NCBI GenBank assembly: GCA_013397845.1
Contig: VZTG01007436.1
Coordinates: forward strand, 1,772,181 to 1,836,180
Direction of reading: 5' to 3'
Length of the DNA: 64,000 bases
Source: Melanocharis versteri
Lineage: Eukaryota > Chordata > Aves > Passeriformes > Melanocharitidae
Shown here one piece after another: positions 1-10,850 of the stretch. Both the position numbers and the translations under genes were made by a program. The notes beneath the pieces are model-generated. The model worked only from the letters and a program-made list of their open reading frames with translations, was not told the DNA's origin and ran no database searches. Within the stretch, counting starts at the first letter, position 1; every line of letters starts with the position of its first letter.

Positions 1-2269
1 ACCTACCCATGTTACCCATATGTCACAAAGATGATACCCTTGAAATAGAAAGGCATATTTGTGGTGTTTTCTCATGATGCGTTTTTTTTTTCTGTGGTTT
101 GAAAATGTTATGAATGTGTCAGTACATTCTTATCTAAAGTTGAAAGATTGTGTTACTTTACATTATGTAGAAGTCCTAAAGGGCTTGACAAAGACTTTGT
201 TCAGTGGTTTGTTGAAGACTACTGTAAGGATATAACCACATCCCAAGAGCTGAGTGTTGTGTACGTCTGCAGTGACTTCTGGAAGAGGATATTGCTCGAA
301 CACTGTCTGAATCTGCTTTTGTCCCAGGATGGAGATGTGTGTGGTTTGTTCTTAAAACAAACAAACAAATAATATAAAATATACCTGATCCCCTCACCAT
401 TTTGTGTTCTTTCAAAAGCTTGTTGTATTTTCCTTGCTCTTGGCAGAGAAGTAAAAATACATTTTTTAAAACAAAATTGCAGCCATTCATCCCCATCTAA
501 GAAAAGTGTGGTGTTACATGGTCTCTTACTGTCTTCCCAAGCCAACCTGTGACACCTCTGAGGAAATTGAGATAGAAAGGTGGGCGGTAATTTTTTCAGT
601 GTCCTGTAGGAAATGCACTGGAATTGGAGCCCATCTCCCCCAAGTCTTCCTCCTTTTTCTTGATCAAAAGATTTCTCTACCTCTCCATAGGCATCCAATG
701 TGTGTTTCAGCTGATCCTCTGTTCTGTGGGGCACCCTTTGTTTCAGATCTAAATTTAACTCTGTTTCATACACAGCTTGGCTTTTCATGCTGCTGTTATA
801 ATAAATTATAATCTGAAAGGCTGATTCACTCAACAGTAAAAACTGTTATTGTTACAGCCTGGGAACATGATACTGTTTTCAAAACTGAGATTTGGGATTT
901 TTTTAATTCAGGAGAGTCTTAAACCTTTTCCTCTGTGATAAATCCCATCACCTGATGGCCTGGACAGCTTTGCATAACTGCTGAAACAAATGATTACTAC
1001 CAAGCTGATTTGGTACCTAGAATCGGGGTTGTCTGAAATGTAAAATGCAGATGGACCCAAGGTTTTTTCCTTATTAGCATGATTTAATTTTTTTTTAATT
1101 GATATTTTATGGCCAAGAAGAAAAGCTCACTCAAGACAATCTATGTAGGACCCTATTGATTATCTAGGTGCAATCTGAACAAGTAAAGAGCTGAATGTAT
1201 TCTCTAGTTGCCTGTAAAAGGGTCTCTGCATCCCCCATAGGGTTTGTGCCTGCACAGCACAACCAAAGTCCCTTTCCCCTTTAAGCCAGGCACAACTCAT
1301 GGATTGGATCTAGTGGAGCAGAGCCTCCATTTATAGCCCTCACAGTCTGCACCCTCCGTGTGGATACAGGGCTTGTGTGCTGAATCTCAGCTGTGCTGCC
1401 TGGTGCAGTCCCTAGCCTCTGTTGGCATGTAAACAGCACCTAAATCTGAAATGTGCATTGTTCAAGGGCCATTAGCTTGTTGGTCTTCAAATCTTATCTG
1501 TGAGAGCTTGTTCTTAAGAGGAATAAATAACATCTCTTCTCCTCCTTTCCATCAAGGGCAATCCCATAGCCTTTTGCAAGGAACTTTCAGTGGTCTTTCA
1601 GAGTTCAACAGCCTTGTCCTTGTCAATAGACGTTTTGGGGAGGAGTTAGGTTGTAGATTTTCCCATAATATGGACTTGTTTGTCTTGGTAATGGAAGAAT
1701 ATTGCTGTGGTTTACCCAGAAGGTCTGCATGAAAAGATTGGAACAGATGTCCTTGGTGCTTGGGATGAATTTAACATGAAGCAGTGACTTCAGGACTGTT
1801 GGCTGCTTTATTGTTGCATTGAGTTCCTTGGTAAGTCTCTGTTTATCTCTGTTTCCTGGTTTGTGTTGATTCCTTTACTGGATCTTACTTTACCATTTTT
1901 GTCACAGGAAACTATGTGTGTGCATTCAAATAATAGCATAACATAAAATATGTCTCTAAGAAATACATATTTTTATATGCTACATATAGATGATACATTA
2001 AAGATACAGGCATCATCCCAGCCTAGGTCTTTCCAAATCATTCAGTGTTTGGATTGGTGTGTGGTGGCTGGGAGGGATGTGTGTCTTTAAGTAAAACAAA
2101 CCATTAAATTGTGAATCTGACAGAAAGCATTATGCTGGAGACTGGTACTAGTCATATCAGCCTTTTGGCTGATGGACATCTCCTTCATTTGGAGGCCTTT
2201 TCTCTAGATGTCTTTCATAACATGATTGTAGCAACACGCTTTAACTTGAATTAATTTAAAAACTAATTA
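1..2269. other. No gene recognised; A/T-rich sequence
   Basis: I see ordinary A/T-rich vertebrate-type sequence with short homopolymer runs and no recognisable repeat or RNA gene. The only notable item is a minus-strand open frame of 204 codons at 219-833, the longest in the window. It shows no known domain, signal peptide or membrane segment, and open frames also exist on the opposite strand at 148-372 and 506-811. I treat it as unproven and discuss it as a finding. Confidence 0.5.
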
Positions 2270-2295
2270 AAAAGATTAATTTAAATTAATCTTTT
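2270..2295. repeat. Perfect 26-bp A/T palindrome
   Basis: The left half AAAAGATTAATTT (2270-2282) is followed directly by its exact reverse complement AAATTAATCTTTT (2283-2295), with no spacer. The match stops at A2269 and C2296. It lies in a run rich in TTAATTT and AATTAA. Such a sequence could form a cruciform or bind a homodimer of an A/T-preferring homeodomain protein. Neither is shown here. Confidence 0.9.
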
Positions 2296-5200
2296 CCAGA
2301 ACACCTTGAAAAATCAGTTGATCTGTGGAAAGAGAGCCAGCCAGAGACAGCTCCGAAACTATGCTTTTGATCTGAATACCCACCTAATGCAAAGGTCAGA
2401 CACAGACTGCATCTGGCTGCCATCTTTTGAATGAACAATTTCAACCCTGTTCTGTGTCCCCATACACTCCCACAGGGGAAATACAGAGTTAGGTTCAAGT
2501 CTGAAATTATTCCTTGAATATGAATCCTAGATCATGCTTTACCAGGAAACACATTCTGCTAACTGTACCTAACATGTAACAACCGTGTCAGAAAATGGAA
2601 AGAAGGGAGAGAACGGTTCATTCACTGCAAGGTTTTGTTCCTTTGATAAATGGCAGCTTGTCCAGGTGCTGTGTTAGCAATAATTTTCAATTTGATTGAA
2701 TAATTGGGAAAGGAATACATTGCCCTATTCACTCAAAGTCCATTCGCAGGGGAGGCTAGCTACTTCTCCACAAAACATGCAGGTGTTGCTCATATTCTGA
2801 CTGCTATAAATTGTACAAATGAAGATGGAGTTTCAGGTATTGAGTGGTGTGATGGAGCAGGCAAAACAATCAGAATTAATCTGCGGGAGGATCCTTCCCT
2901 TTTTTTGACTGAGGAGCACATGAAGTGTCGACCTAGCAGTAATGTCAGTTGAGATCAAAGCTTGCAAATGGCATCTCCAGTGGTAGACTGGTTTAAAGGG
3001 AAGTGTACGAGGAAATAGTAGAGGTGTAGAAAGGATGGTAGCTTCTGAGGCTCATTGGGGAAGATGAAATGACAGGAGGACAAGGCCATTCCACCAAGTG
3101 GTCTAAGTGACAAACTGTTTAGATTGTCAAAACCCATTTTGCTGTCATCCCGCACTGAAGACACGTAAAATTCATTAAAATTGATGTTAATGTTGTCAAA
3201 TGACCAAAAATGCTGCTTGATGTTGAGATTGCTGGCCCATTCCAGGCCTTGCTTTAATCTAAGCCCACCCAGACTCATAGATTAAATGCTCAAGTGCACA
3301 TTCACTGGGCTGTCACCAACAGGCTCTCTCAGAAGACCGGTTCCATGTGTAGGACCTAAAACCCAGGCTGATGGATTAAAACAGAGCACGTATTCTTCTA
3401 GGGTGTGTTAGAAAAGACCACAGCTCTTAGCCCTTCCTCATTTCTGAAAAGGGAGATTGCAATTCCATGCCTCATATATTCAAGGCCGTAAGTTTTAAAT
3501 GCAAATTACCAAGGTCAGGGTCTGGGAAGACAAATTTCTAAGTTGCAAAGAGGGATGGGAAGTCAGAAGATAAAGGCTCCTCTGAACCCTCTGTTGGCAA
3601 GCTTTATTTGCTCCCTGTTGAGGGTGCTGGCTTTAGGCACCCATTCTTGGTTGCCTTACTCTCTCCCACATTCCATGAGCGGGCATTACAACAAATATTA
3701 GAGTGCAAGAGTTCTTCACGGGCAAATCTGGCCTGCTGAGTATTTCAGAACTCATTTTCCCTTCCAGCATAAACAGACGGAGCTTTACTCCTTTCAGTTG
3801 TGATTTTTACCTCATAACATCCTTAGTGCAGTAGAAAACAGGTGACCTGGTTGTAAATTAAGGTCAGAATTGCCGCGTGTGTACACATGGTTTCTACCAT
3901 CAGATAAATACACAGATAAACATGTGGTAGCTATTTTAATCAGTCATACCCTGGGAGCTTTGCCCACTGTGTTCCCAAGAACAGGGTGCAAGATGCAGCA
4001 CTCTAAAGAAATTCCACACATTGCGGCAAGTGACCCCTTACCAAAACCAGGGCTGAGAAAAACTAATTTCCTTATTAGAATCACATGTCATCACCTTGCC
4101 AGCTACATTCTTGAATGCTCCTAAGCTCTTTTTTTGTACTGGCTTCCCACAAACACTGCACATAAAACCAGGGTGACTCACAGCATCTTCCTATGTCAAA
4201 CAATTCTCCGAAAAAGCTGTGCTGGAGTCATTTAATGCCATGTTTGCTAGTGCCCTGGAGGCCTCCAGGCAATCCCCAAGTCAGCTGAGTTCATGTTACC
4301 AGAGATAAGTAGTTGGCACTCAGACTGCATGCCTGCACAACTTTGACTTCTTTTCAGTCATAAAGTCATTTTCCAGTTTATGTGGGAATCACATATTGCT
4401 CACCAAATATAGGAAATAGGTCACATTGCAGTCAATATTCTCGAGGTGCTGTATGGTCAGTTCTGATTGGGGACTCATTCAGAAGTTCATTTTGGTTCTT
4501 CCTAGCTGAGCTGTTTGCAGCAAGCAGTGTTTGTGTTTGGCAGATAACCATATTACAAATGTGAGTAAACACTAATTATTTACAGGATAGATAATCGCCC
4601 AGGGGAGCAATGATCACCAGGTTTCCTCTTTTTCCTGTTTTCTTCTTCTGCCTACTCAAAATCTGGATTTCTGCCTTATGGAAGAAGGTTTCTCAGAGTT
4701 AAAAAGTGGAAAACACTAAGAGGGTCAGGGAAGAAACAGTTTCTGGACAGCACCTTCAGGGAAGTCTGTTTTCAAAACTTCGAGGGCTATATTAAAGCTG
4801 TGACTGTGCAGTGAGGTTTTTCTTTTTTTACCCTTGATCCAAGTTTACACAGCTCTCTTCATGTTTTTAGGAAGTATTGCTTCAAAGGAGCTCTGAAACT
4901 CCCTTTTAGAAGACGCATTGGGGTTCTCCAAAGCGTAGATCTCCAGCAAGACTGCTGAAAAGAGGCAGTGAACTATCTGAATAACAAGCCTCTATTTACT
5001 CAGGTCCTGTTAATCTCAGCCCACTCTCAAATGATTAGCAGGGTGTCTGCTGGAGGAAGTTGTGGTGCTCCACATGTAGTTGGCCTTGCCTGCGCTTTCA
5101 AGGCGTGATCAAGCGGCTTTTCCTGTGGGCCCCAGAGGACTGTGTGCTATGCCTCAGCACGAGGAAGCAGAACAGAATCCTCCAAGGGAATGTACTTGTC

Positions 5201-8200
5201 AGTTCTCTCCAGGATGGGAAATGAAGTTGTGCTATCCAGATGAACTCTCTCTTGCTATTGACAACTGAGCATTCACTAATGTTTAAATGAAACTGAAGCT
5301 GCAAAGTTAATGTTTAAATTCATTCTGTGTAAAAGTTGCAGTGAAACCGCAAGTCTTTTATCTCTGAATATTTTTTACTGATAACAAGAGAAGCTTTCTA
5401 ATCTTAGAATTTGCATTTTGTGCAACGACAGATTAAAATTTCAGTGGGGTTTAGGGAGGTCATACAGAGAGACAATTTTTAGGAATGTATCTGAAAACTG
5501 AAGATGGGACTTTGAAGAGCATTTTTAGACCCAGAAATTAGAGTTCAGCAGGAAGGCTGTGATTCCAGAAAACTAAAAATCCTCTTTGCAGAAGAAAGAA
5601 AATTTTTAACCCTTGCCTGTTTCTGTTTGATTTGAGGAAGAGTTCAGACTGATCATAAGATCATATATATTCCAAGCCAAATATATCCAGTTGCATGACT
5701 GGTCTTTACTGTGTGGTGGCTGTGCCAGCACGTACAAGTCACCAGTCACTGACTGGTCACCAGTGTATTTTTGTGCCATTTCATTTGTGCACTCCAGCCC
5801 TCTTGTATGGACATGAGGCTGCAATATCAGCTCTTTTGGTCCTCAGAAAATGAAGACAAATGTCCTAGGGTTGGAATAGAAACTCAGAGAAAGAACACAG
5901 CTTCAAGCTTGGAATCCACTCAGTACTGGAGCAGCTCAGGACATGGGAACACTGGGAAAGGGTAAAATTTTTATAGACAGATTGCTCTGCTGGAATAGCT
6001 ACTGCCTGCCTGAAAGCCCAGCCATCCTTTTGGAGCCACTTTAGGTCACTGCCGGTAATGTCAGTGAAGACAGCCCAACATTTGGTGAAATCCTCCATCA
6101 CATTACGTTTCCGTGTTTCTCATGGTGATATCAAGTGGGAATTCTAAGAGAAAGTTGACTGACCTCTTGTTATACTGGCACAAGGTACAACAGTTATCTT
6201 TCTAGTGCACACAAAATAATCTTTGAAAATGAGTTACTGTGTTTGTCCACATAGATAGAATGAAAAAGTTATCATGCATCTCCCCTTCCTGTTAAGGAGA
6301 TTGAGTTCTGTTCTGAGCCAGAACAGCTTACGTAAGAACCTAAGTCGAAGTTATGGAAGTTATTTTGATTATGGTGTCATGTCTAGGCAGGCTTTGAGAG
6401 TGCCCATATATCAGGTATGTAAGGACTCTGGCGGGATTTTCAATCTGATAATACCAGAAATTTTGAGTCTACTGTCCTTGTGCTCATTAAAATGAGGCCA
6501 CTACAATAGGCTAGCAGTATTTCACAATAAGTAAAATTGTTTTATAAGCATGGATACAATTCCCCCGTGTCGATGTCCTTTTGTCTATAAATAGCCATAT
6601 TTTGCATCCTGCCTTTCACTCTTTAGAAAAACCAACCAAACAAACCATAAACAACTCCCTCCTCCTCCCACACCAACCAGCCAAGCCCCAAAGCATCAGT
6701 GGAGCACAAAGAAGCTCTGCTGTGCCAGCTAACCAGCTAGTTTGGTGTAGCATAAGGTGCAGGAAAGGAATTAATGTGACTTGTTGTGACTGATTAAGAG
6801 GGGCAAGGAAGGAGCATGGGGAACAATGAGTGCATGTTGTGTGGAGTGTGCGTAGTCCTGGAAAGTAAGAGAGTGAAATGCTGCTGAAATATTGATAGGG
6901 TGGATAGGATCTGGAATGATTGACAGCATGTGTGTGTGTCTTGGCAAGTTTAATTGGATTTGTTGGGGTAGAGGGTGGAAGAATGTGGTGCATTTCCTTT
7001 TATGGATTTCTTTCTTTCAGTCTCTTCTTTTCTTTCCTAGAGAATTGACATTCAATGCATATACTTTTCATTGCATAGAAAACCTGGTCTTTATTCCCCT
7101 AAATTTTAAGGTTGAGGGAGCTGTGTAGAGGGGATGAAAAGAGATGTAAAACAGCTTTCATTGCTTATTATTTACTACTTGTCTTCACTCTTCAGTGAGC
7201 AGTCATGCCTGGTGAGAGTGGTGACTTGGAGGGGAAAGAGAAAAAAGAACATGTAATTGAATGGTAGCTAAATGAATTTCAGTATTATGATGCCCATTGA
7301 ACAGGAATTCTTCCATGAAAACTTGTGTATGTGTTCTACTGGGTATTGCTGTTTTTCTTTTTGGCTTACCCTTAGTAACCAGATTCCTATCATCTTGCCA
7401 CAAGATGGGAAATTGGGGCTCTAGGCACAAAGATCTTAGGTTATACCAGAGTGATGAAGTCCAGATCCCTCAAAACACTGATCACCCCAGTGCCTGTTCA
7501 GCCTCCTAACTTCTGCTGAAACAAGTAGGTGTCTGTGGAGAGCCGCCTCAGTTGCTTTGATGGTCAAAGCCTGGATTCCCAACAAATTTCCAGACACAGT
7601 GTATGTGGGTTTTCTCTGAAAGGCTTTCTTTTAGCCTGCTTTTCTCCCTCATGCCTTTCTGCAGCACGAGTATCCTGTGCTTTTAAGCAGAACTGTTGAA
7701 CCATCTGTTCTTTCCCCAAGTGTGACTTCCCATTCTGGTATAAAATCAGTAGTTCCTCTGATGTCAAAACTAGAAAGCAGAAAACAACCCTTGCTTGCTG
7801 ATTTCTGTAAAGTTGGGGGGGGGGATATGGGTTTTGGTTTGTTTTCTGTTGTTTACAGGACTTTTTTTGTTTCGTTTTGGGTTTTTTTGATCATGGATTT
7901 TGGTGTTGTAGGTTAGAGAGCTGATGGCTGAGGATGATAGCTTCCAAGGTATTTCAAAGTGAGAACCCCCATTGCTGCTCCTGGGCTCAATGGGAGAGAA
8001 GCCTGGTGTGAGTGAGTCTGAGTGAAGGAGCAGAGAATCCAGGAGGCTTCCCTTGTGTGGTGAAGATGGACAACTACTGATAGAGGACACTGCATCAAAA
8101 GGAAAAAATTTTCACTTGCTCCTGTTCCAAGCTCAGTATGACTCACTAGCCAAAGACTTGGTAATCCCTTCTCAAACTTGTGATCTTTCCAAGCCCTTGG

Positions 8201-9431
8201 GCACATACTTCAGAGCTTTTCTTTCTTCCCTTCTTTTTGCTTCATTCTGCCCCATGAGCAAGCATAACCGTCTGTGAAAACCAATGGGGTTGGTAGCTAT
8301 AAGGAGGGGGGACTTAATGACATGTTCAGTCATCTCTGAAGAGATGAAGCCAAACATGTGTCTGGTAGCAGGATATTTTTGGAGCTGTTTGTCTATTTTC
8401 AAATAACAAGTTTAATGTAATAATGTCATCACACAGCTCTAAATTCAAGGACGTGTTTTCACTGGAACACAATAGAAGCTAAGCTATCAGTCAGATAGCT
8501 CATTTTCATTGTGGTAACAGCCAGTTTCACTGGCAGAAGTATTTCTGAATTTTCCGCTTTTACTTACTTAAGGCTGCTTTTGGCGTTAGATAAATGTATC
8601 TTCCTGAGACCAATTAAAGACTTCTGGGGAAAAAAGAGGCAAAGTATAGGAGAACAGTCTTCTTGTTTGTTTGATCTGATTTGTTTTTGTTAGTGCGTAA
8701 GCTAAATTCAATTTCTGAGTAAAATTGTTGATGCAAGAAACCACACATCATTTTTCTGCTCTGGATGCTGTACCTCCTTTCTTATGAAAAACCTGAAGTT
8801 CAGGGGAAAAAACCCAAACAGCAGAGGTATTGTTCATGAAGAGTCAACCAATGTCTCTATTGCTTCACTAATCAACAAACATCTATCTCTGCTTGCTGCA
8901 AATTTGCTACCATTGCCCCAAATGTTAACTCTTTAATCTTAGCACCCTCTGCTGCGGATAGCTATAACAACATCATACCGAATTATTCTTGGTTTATAAC
9001 TTGTGTGTTTCTTTTGTACCAAAGGGTCTACAAATGCAATAAAACTTGTATCAGTGGAGCTACATGAATATGATTTGAAAAATATTTTTTTTTCTTGTGT
9101 TAATATGGAAGGTAACTTTCTTTTCAAATGGTTACTGAAGAAAAGATTTGTAGAATACAAGCAAAAGGTTCTGAATTGTTGTAGATTATAGCAGATCCCA
9201 AACCATAATCTTAACCTTTGCAAAAGAGAAGTGTAGGCATGCAACCTTGCTTCAGTCTGGAGATCAGCTCCCGGTTGCTGAGGCCATAAGAGAAAGCCTA
9301 TATTTGCCACATGCACTGATCATATCACATCTACCTCTGGTGATACCACTTCTAAAGTGTCAAAATAGATGAGAAGTGAAGAGTGAGCGTAATGTATCTG
9401 GGGTGCATGGGCACACCATCCCCAGCTGGAC
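2296..9431. other. No gene recognised; long stretch of unannotated sequence
   Basis: No transposon, RNA gene or coding exon is recognised. Small items are a 17-bp near-palindrome in 5743-5759 (ACCAGTCA, one base, TGACTGGT), a short TG run near 6930, a run of ten G at 7815-7824 and T-rich patches near 7860 and 9080. The many open frames are under 130 codons and frequently overlap on opposite strands, as expected of non-coding DNA. Confidence 0.5.
6585..6594. promoter_or_regulatory. MEF2-like / TATA-like site
   Basis: CTATAAATAG fits the MEF2 consensus YTA(A/T)4TAR exactly and also contains a TATA-like core. No transcript start, CpG-rich sequence or downstream exon is seen, so a promoter role is not supported. 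A chance match is quite possible in sequence this rich in A and T. Confidence 0.2.
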
Positions 9432-9977
9432 AAAAGAGGTGATTGTCTCGCTCTGCTCTGCATTGATGTGGCCTCACCCTGAGTCCTGGGGGCACCACAA
9501 TATAAAAAAGACATTAAGCTGTTAGAGAGCATCCGAAGGAGGGCCACAAGGATGGTGAAGTGTCTGGAGATGAAGCTGTCTGAGGGGCGGCTGAGATCAC
9601 TTGGTCTGTTCAGCCTGGAGGAGACTGAGGGGAGACCTCCCTGCAGTTAAAACTTCCTTGTGAGGGGATGAGGAGGGACAGGCACTGACCTCTTCACTCT
9701 GGTGAGCAATGACAGGATTTGAGGAAACAGCCTGAAGCTGAGCCAGGGGAGTTTTAGGTTGGATATGAGAAAAAGGTTCTTAACCAAAGGGTGGTTGGGC
9801 ACTGGTGCTGTGACCCCAGGGTAGTGGTCACAGCACCAGCCTGACAGAGCTCAAGAAGCGTTTGGACAATGCTCTCAGGCACATGATGATTCTTGGGCTG
9901 TCCTGTGCAGGGCCAGGAGTTGGACTCAAGGATCCTGATAGGTCCCTTCCAACTCAGCATATTCTATGATTCTATAA
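9432..9977 (+). mobile_element. CR1 LINE, 3' end, 5'-truncated
   Basis: This is the terminal part of a chicken-repeat-1 (CR1) non-LTR retrotransposon in plus orientation. Landmarks in order are a GTGATTGTC..GCTCTGCTCTGC segment, GGCACCACAATATAAAAAAG (about 9490), GAGGGCCACAAGGATGGTGAAG, a GGTCTGTTCAGCCTGGAGGAG-like block, GGTTGGATATGAGAAAAAGG, and the terminus CCCTTCCAACTCAG followed by ATTCTATGATTCTAT. That ending is the hallmark 3' tail of CR1. CR1 copies are normally cut off at the 5' end by incomplete reverse transcription, as here. The copy is only moderately diverged but carries small deletions, such as a shortened segment just before 9490, and one rearranged patch at 9802-9839. It encodes no intact protein. 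The exact 5' boundary is uncertain by a few tens of bases. Confidence 0.93.
9802..9839. repeat. Perfect inverted repeat inside CR1
   Basis: CTGGTGCTGTGACC (9802-9815) is the exact reverse complement of GGTCACAGCACCAG (9826-9839), with a 10-base loop. The right arm is ordinary CR1 sequence (GTGGTCACAGCACCA). As I recall the family, the left arm should instead read about CTGGAACAGGCTCC. The left arm therefore looks like a local inverted copy of the right arm. Confidence 0.85.
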
Positions 9978-10696
9978 TGTCAGCTTAATTTATCATAAAA
10001 ATATTGCAGGGATTATACTTTAAAATCAAACTTTGTTATTGTATCTTTCCAGTAACCAGTTCAATTTTTTTAATCTCTGAGTGGCAGGGGAGGATTACGT
10101 TTGATTTTAGCAGAGGTACAGTTTGAAAACTAAAGGAAGAAACTATTTCTAGAAGGTAAGTTAAGAATGACAAATTCTTTCACATTCGACTACAGACAGA
10201 AAAATCTTTTTCCTCCTAAACGAAGACTTTTGCCCTAGATCCTCAGTTGAAAACACGGTTTCTAGTGAACCTTTCCTCTTTCTTCTCCTTCATCTCACAT
10301 TTTGAATCTTTCTCCAGCTCTTGTCAGGCTTGGAGGCCAACCTGATGGCTTTCCCAAAAGGGTGCTTTTGAAAAATGCAGTAATTTCAGCATACACATAA
10401 GCAGTTCTTTCTACTTCCAATGTCTTCCTTTAAATGATTTGATAGCAACCCTCCCTTCATATTTTCTATTTTCTAGAAAGCAGCCTGTGTAACAGCAATA
10501 AGAGTAAGAATCAGTCTTTCCCTTCTCACTCCTCCAACTCCATCTGCTGATCACTCATATGAGAGCTCTAACAAACAGAGCTGCTTCTGAGCATTGTTGA
10601 AGATATGGAACAGTGAAATCTTTTTTGTCAAGCCTCCAAGAGCAAATAGCAGCAGAGATGAGATTTTGAATACGTTGGTAATACTGCTGTATTGAT
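9978..10696. other. No gene recognised; unannotated spacer
   Basis: This is ordinary A/T-rich sequence between the CR1 copy and an old MIR-type SINE. No repeat or coding exon is recognised. Confidence 0.5.
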
Positions 10697-10850
10697 CTCA
10701 AAACATTTTGCAAACATTAACTAATTAAGCTTTAAAACAACAAATTAAGTTTGCATTAATGAAACCCATTTAACAAATGAAGAAGCGGAGGTAAACAAAG
10801 GGTAAGTGAAGTGACCAGAGTCAAGTGATGAGTGAGGGTCAGAGGAAGGT
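10697..10850 (-). mobile_element. MIR-type SINE, old fragment
   Basis: In plus orientation the sequence follows the reverse complement of the MIR core and 3' part. It reads ACATTTTGCAAACATTAACT, then TTAAGC..AACAA, then CCCATTTAACAAATGAAGAA, GGAGGTAAACAAAGG, and GTGAAGTGACCAGAGTCAAG. These correspond to the familiar order of AAAGCACTTTACAAACATTAA, CCCATTTTACAGATGAGGAA and AGTGACTTGCCCAAGGTCA. MIR elements are tRNA-derived SINEs mobilised by L2-type LINEs and long inactive in amniotes. The divergence is high, as expected. Ends are approximate. Confidence 0.72.

Noticed and set aside
6585..6594. TATA-like site as a gene promoter
   Set aside because: No CpG enrichment, initiator context, exon or open frame of substance follows; kept only as a weak MEF2-like match.
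9754..9960. Minus-strand open frame
   Set aside because: It is antisense to the CR1 3' region, which is non-coding in that direction.
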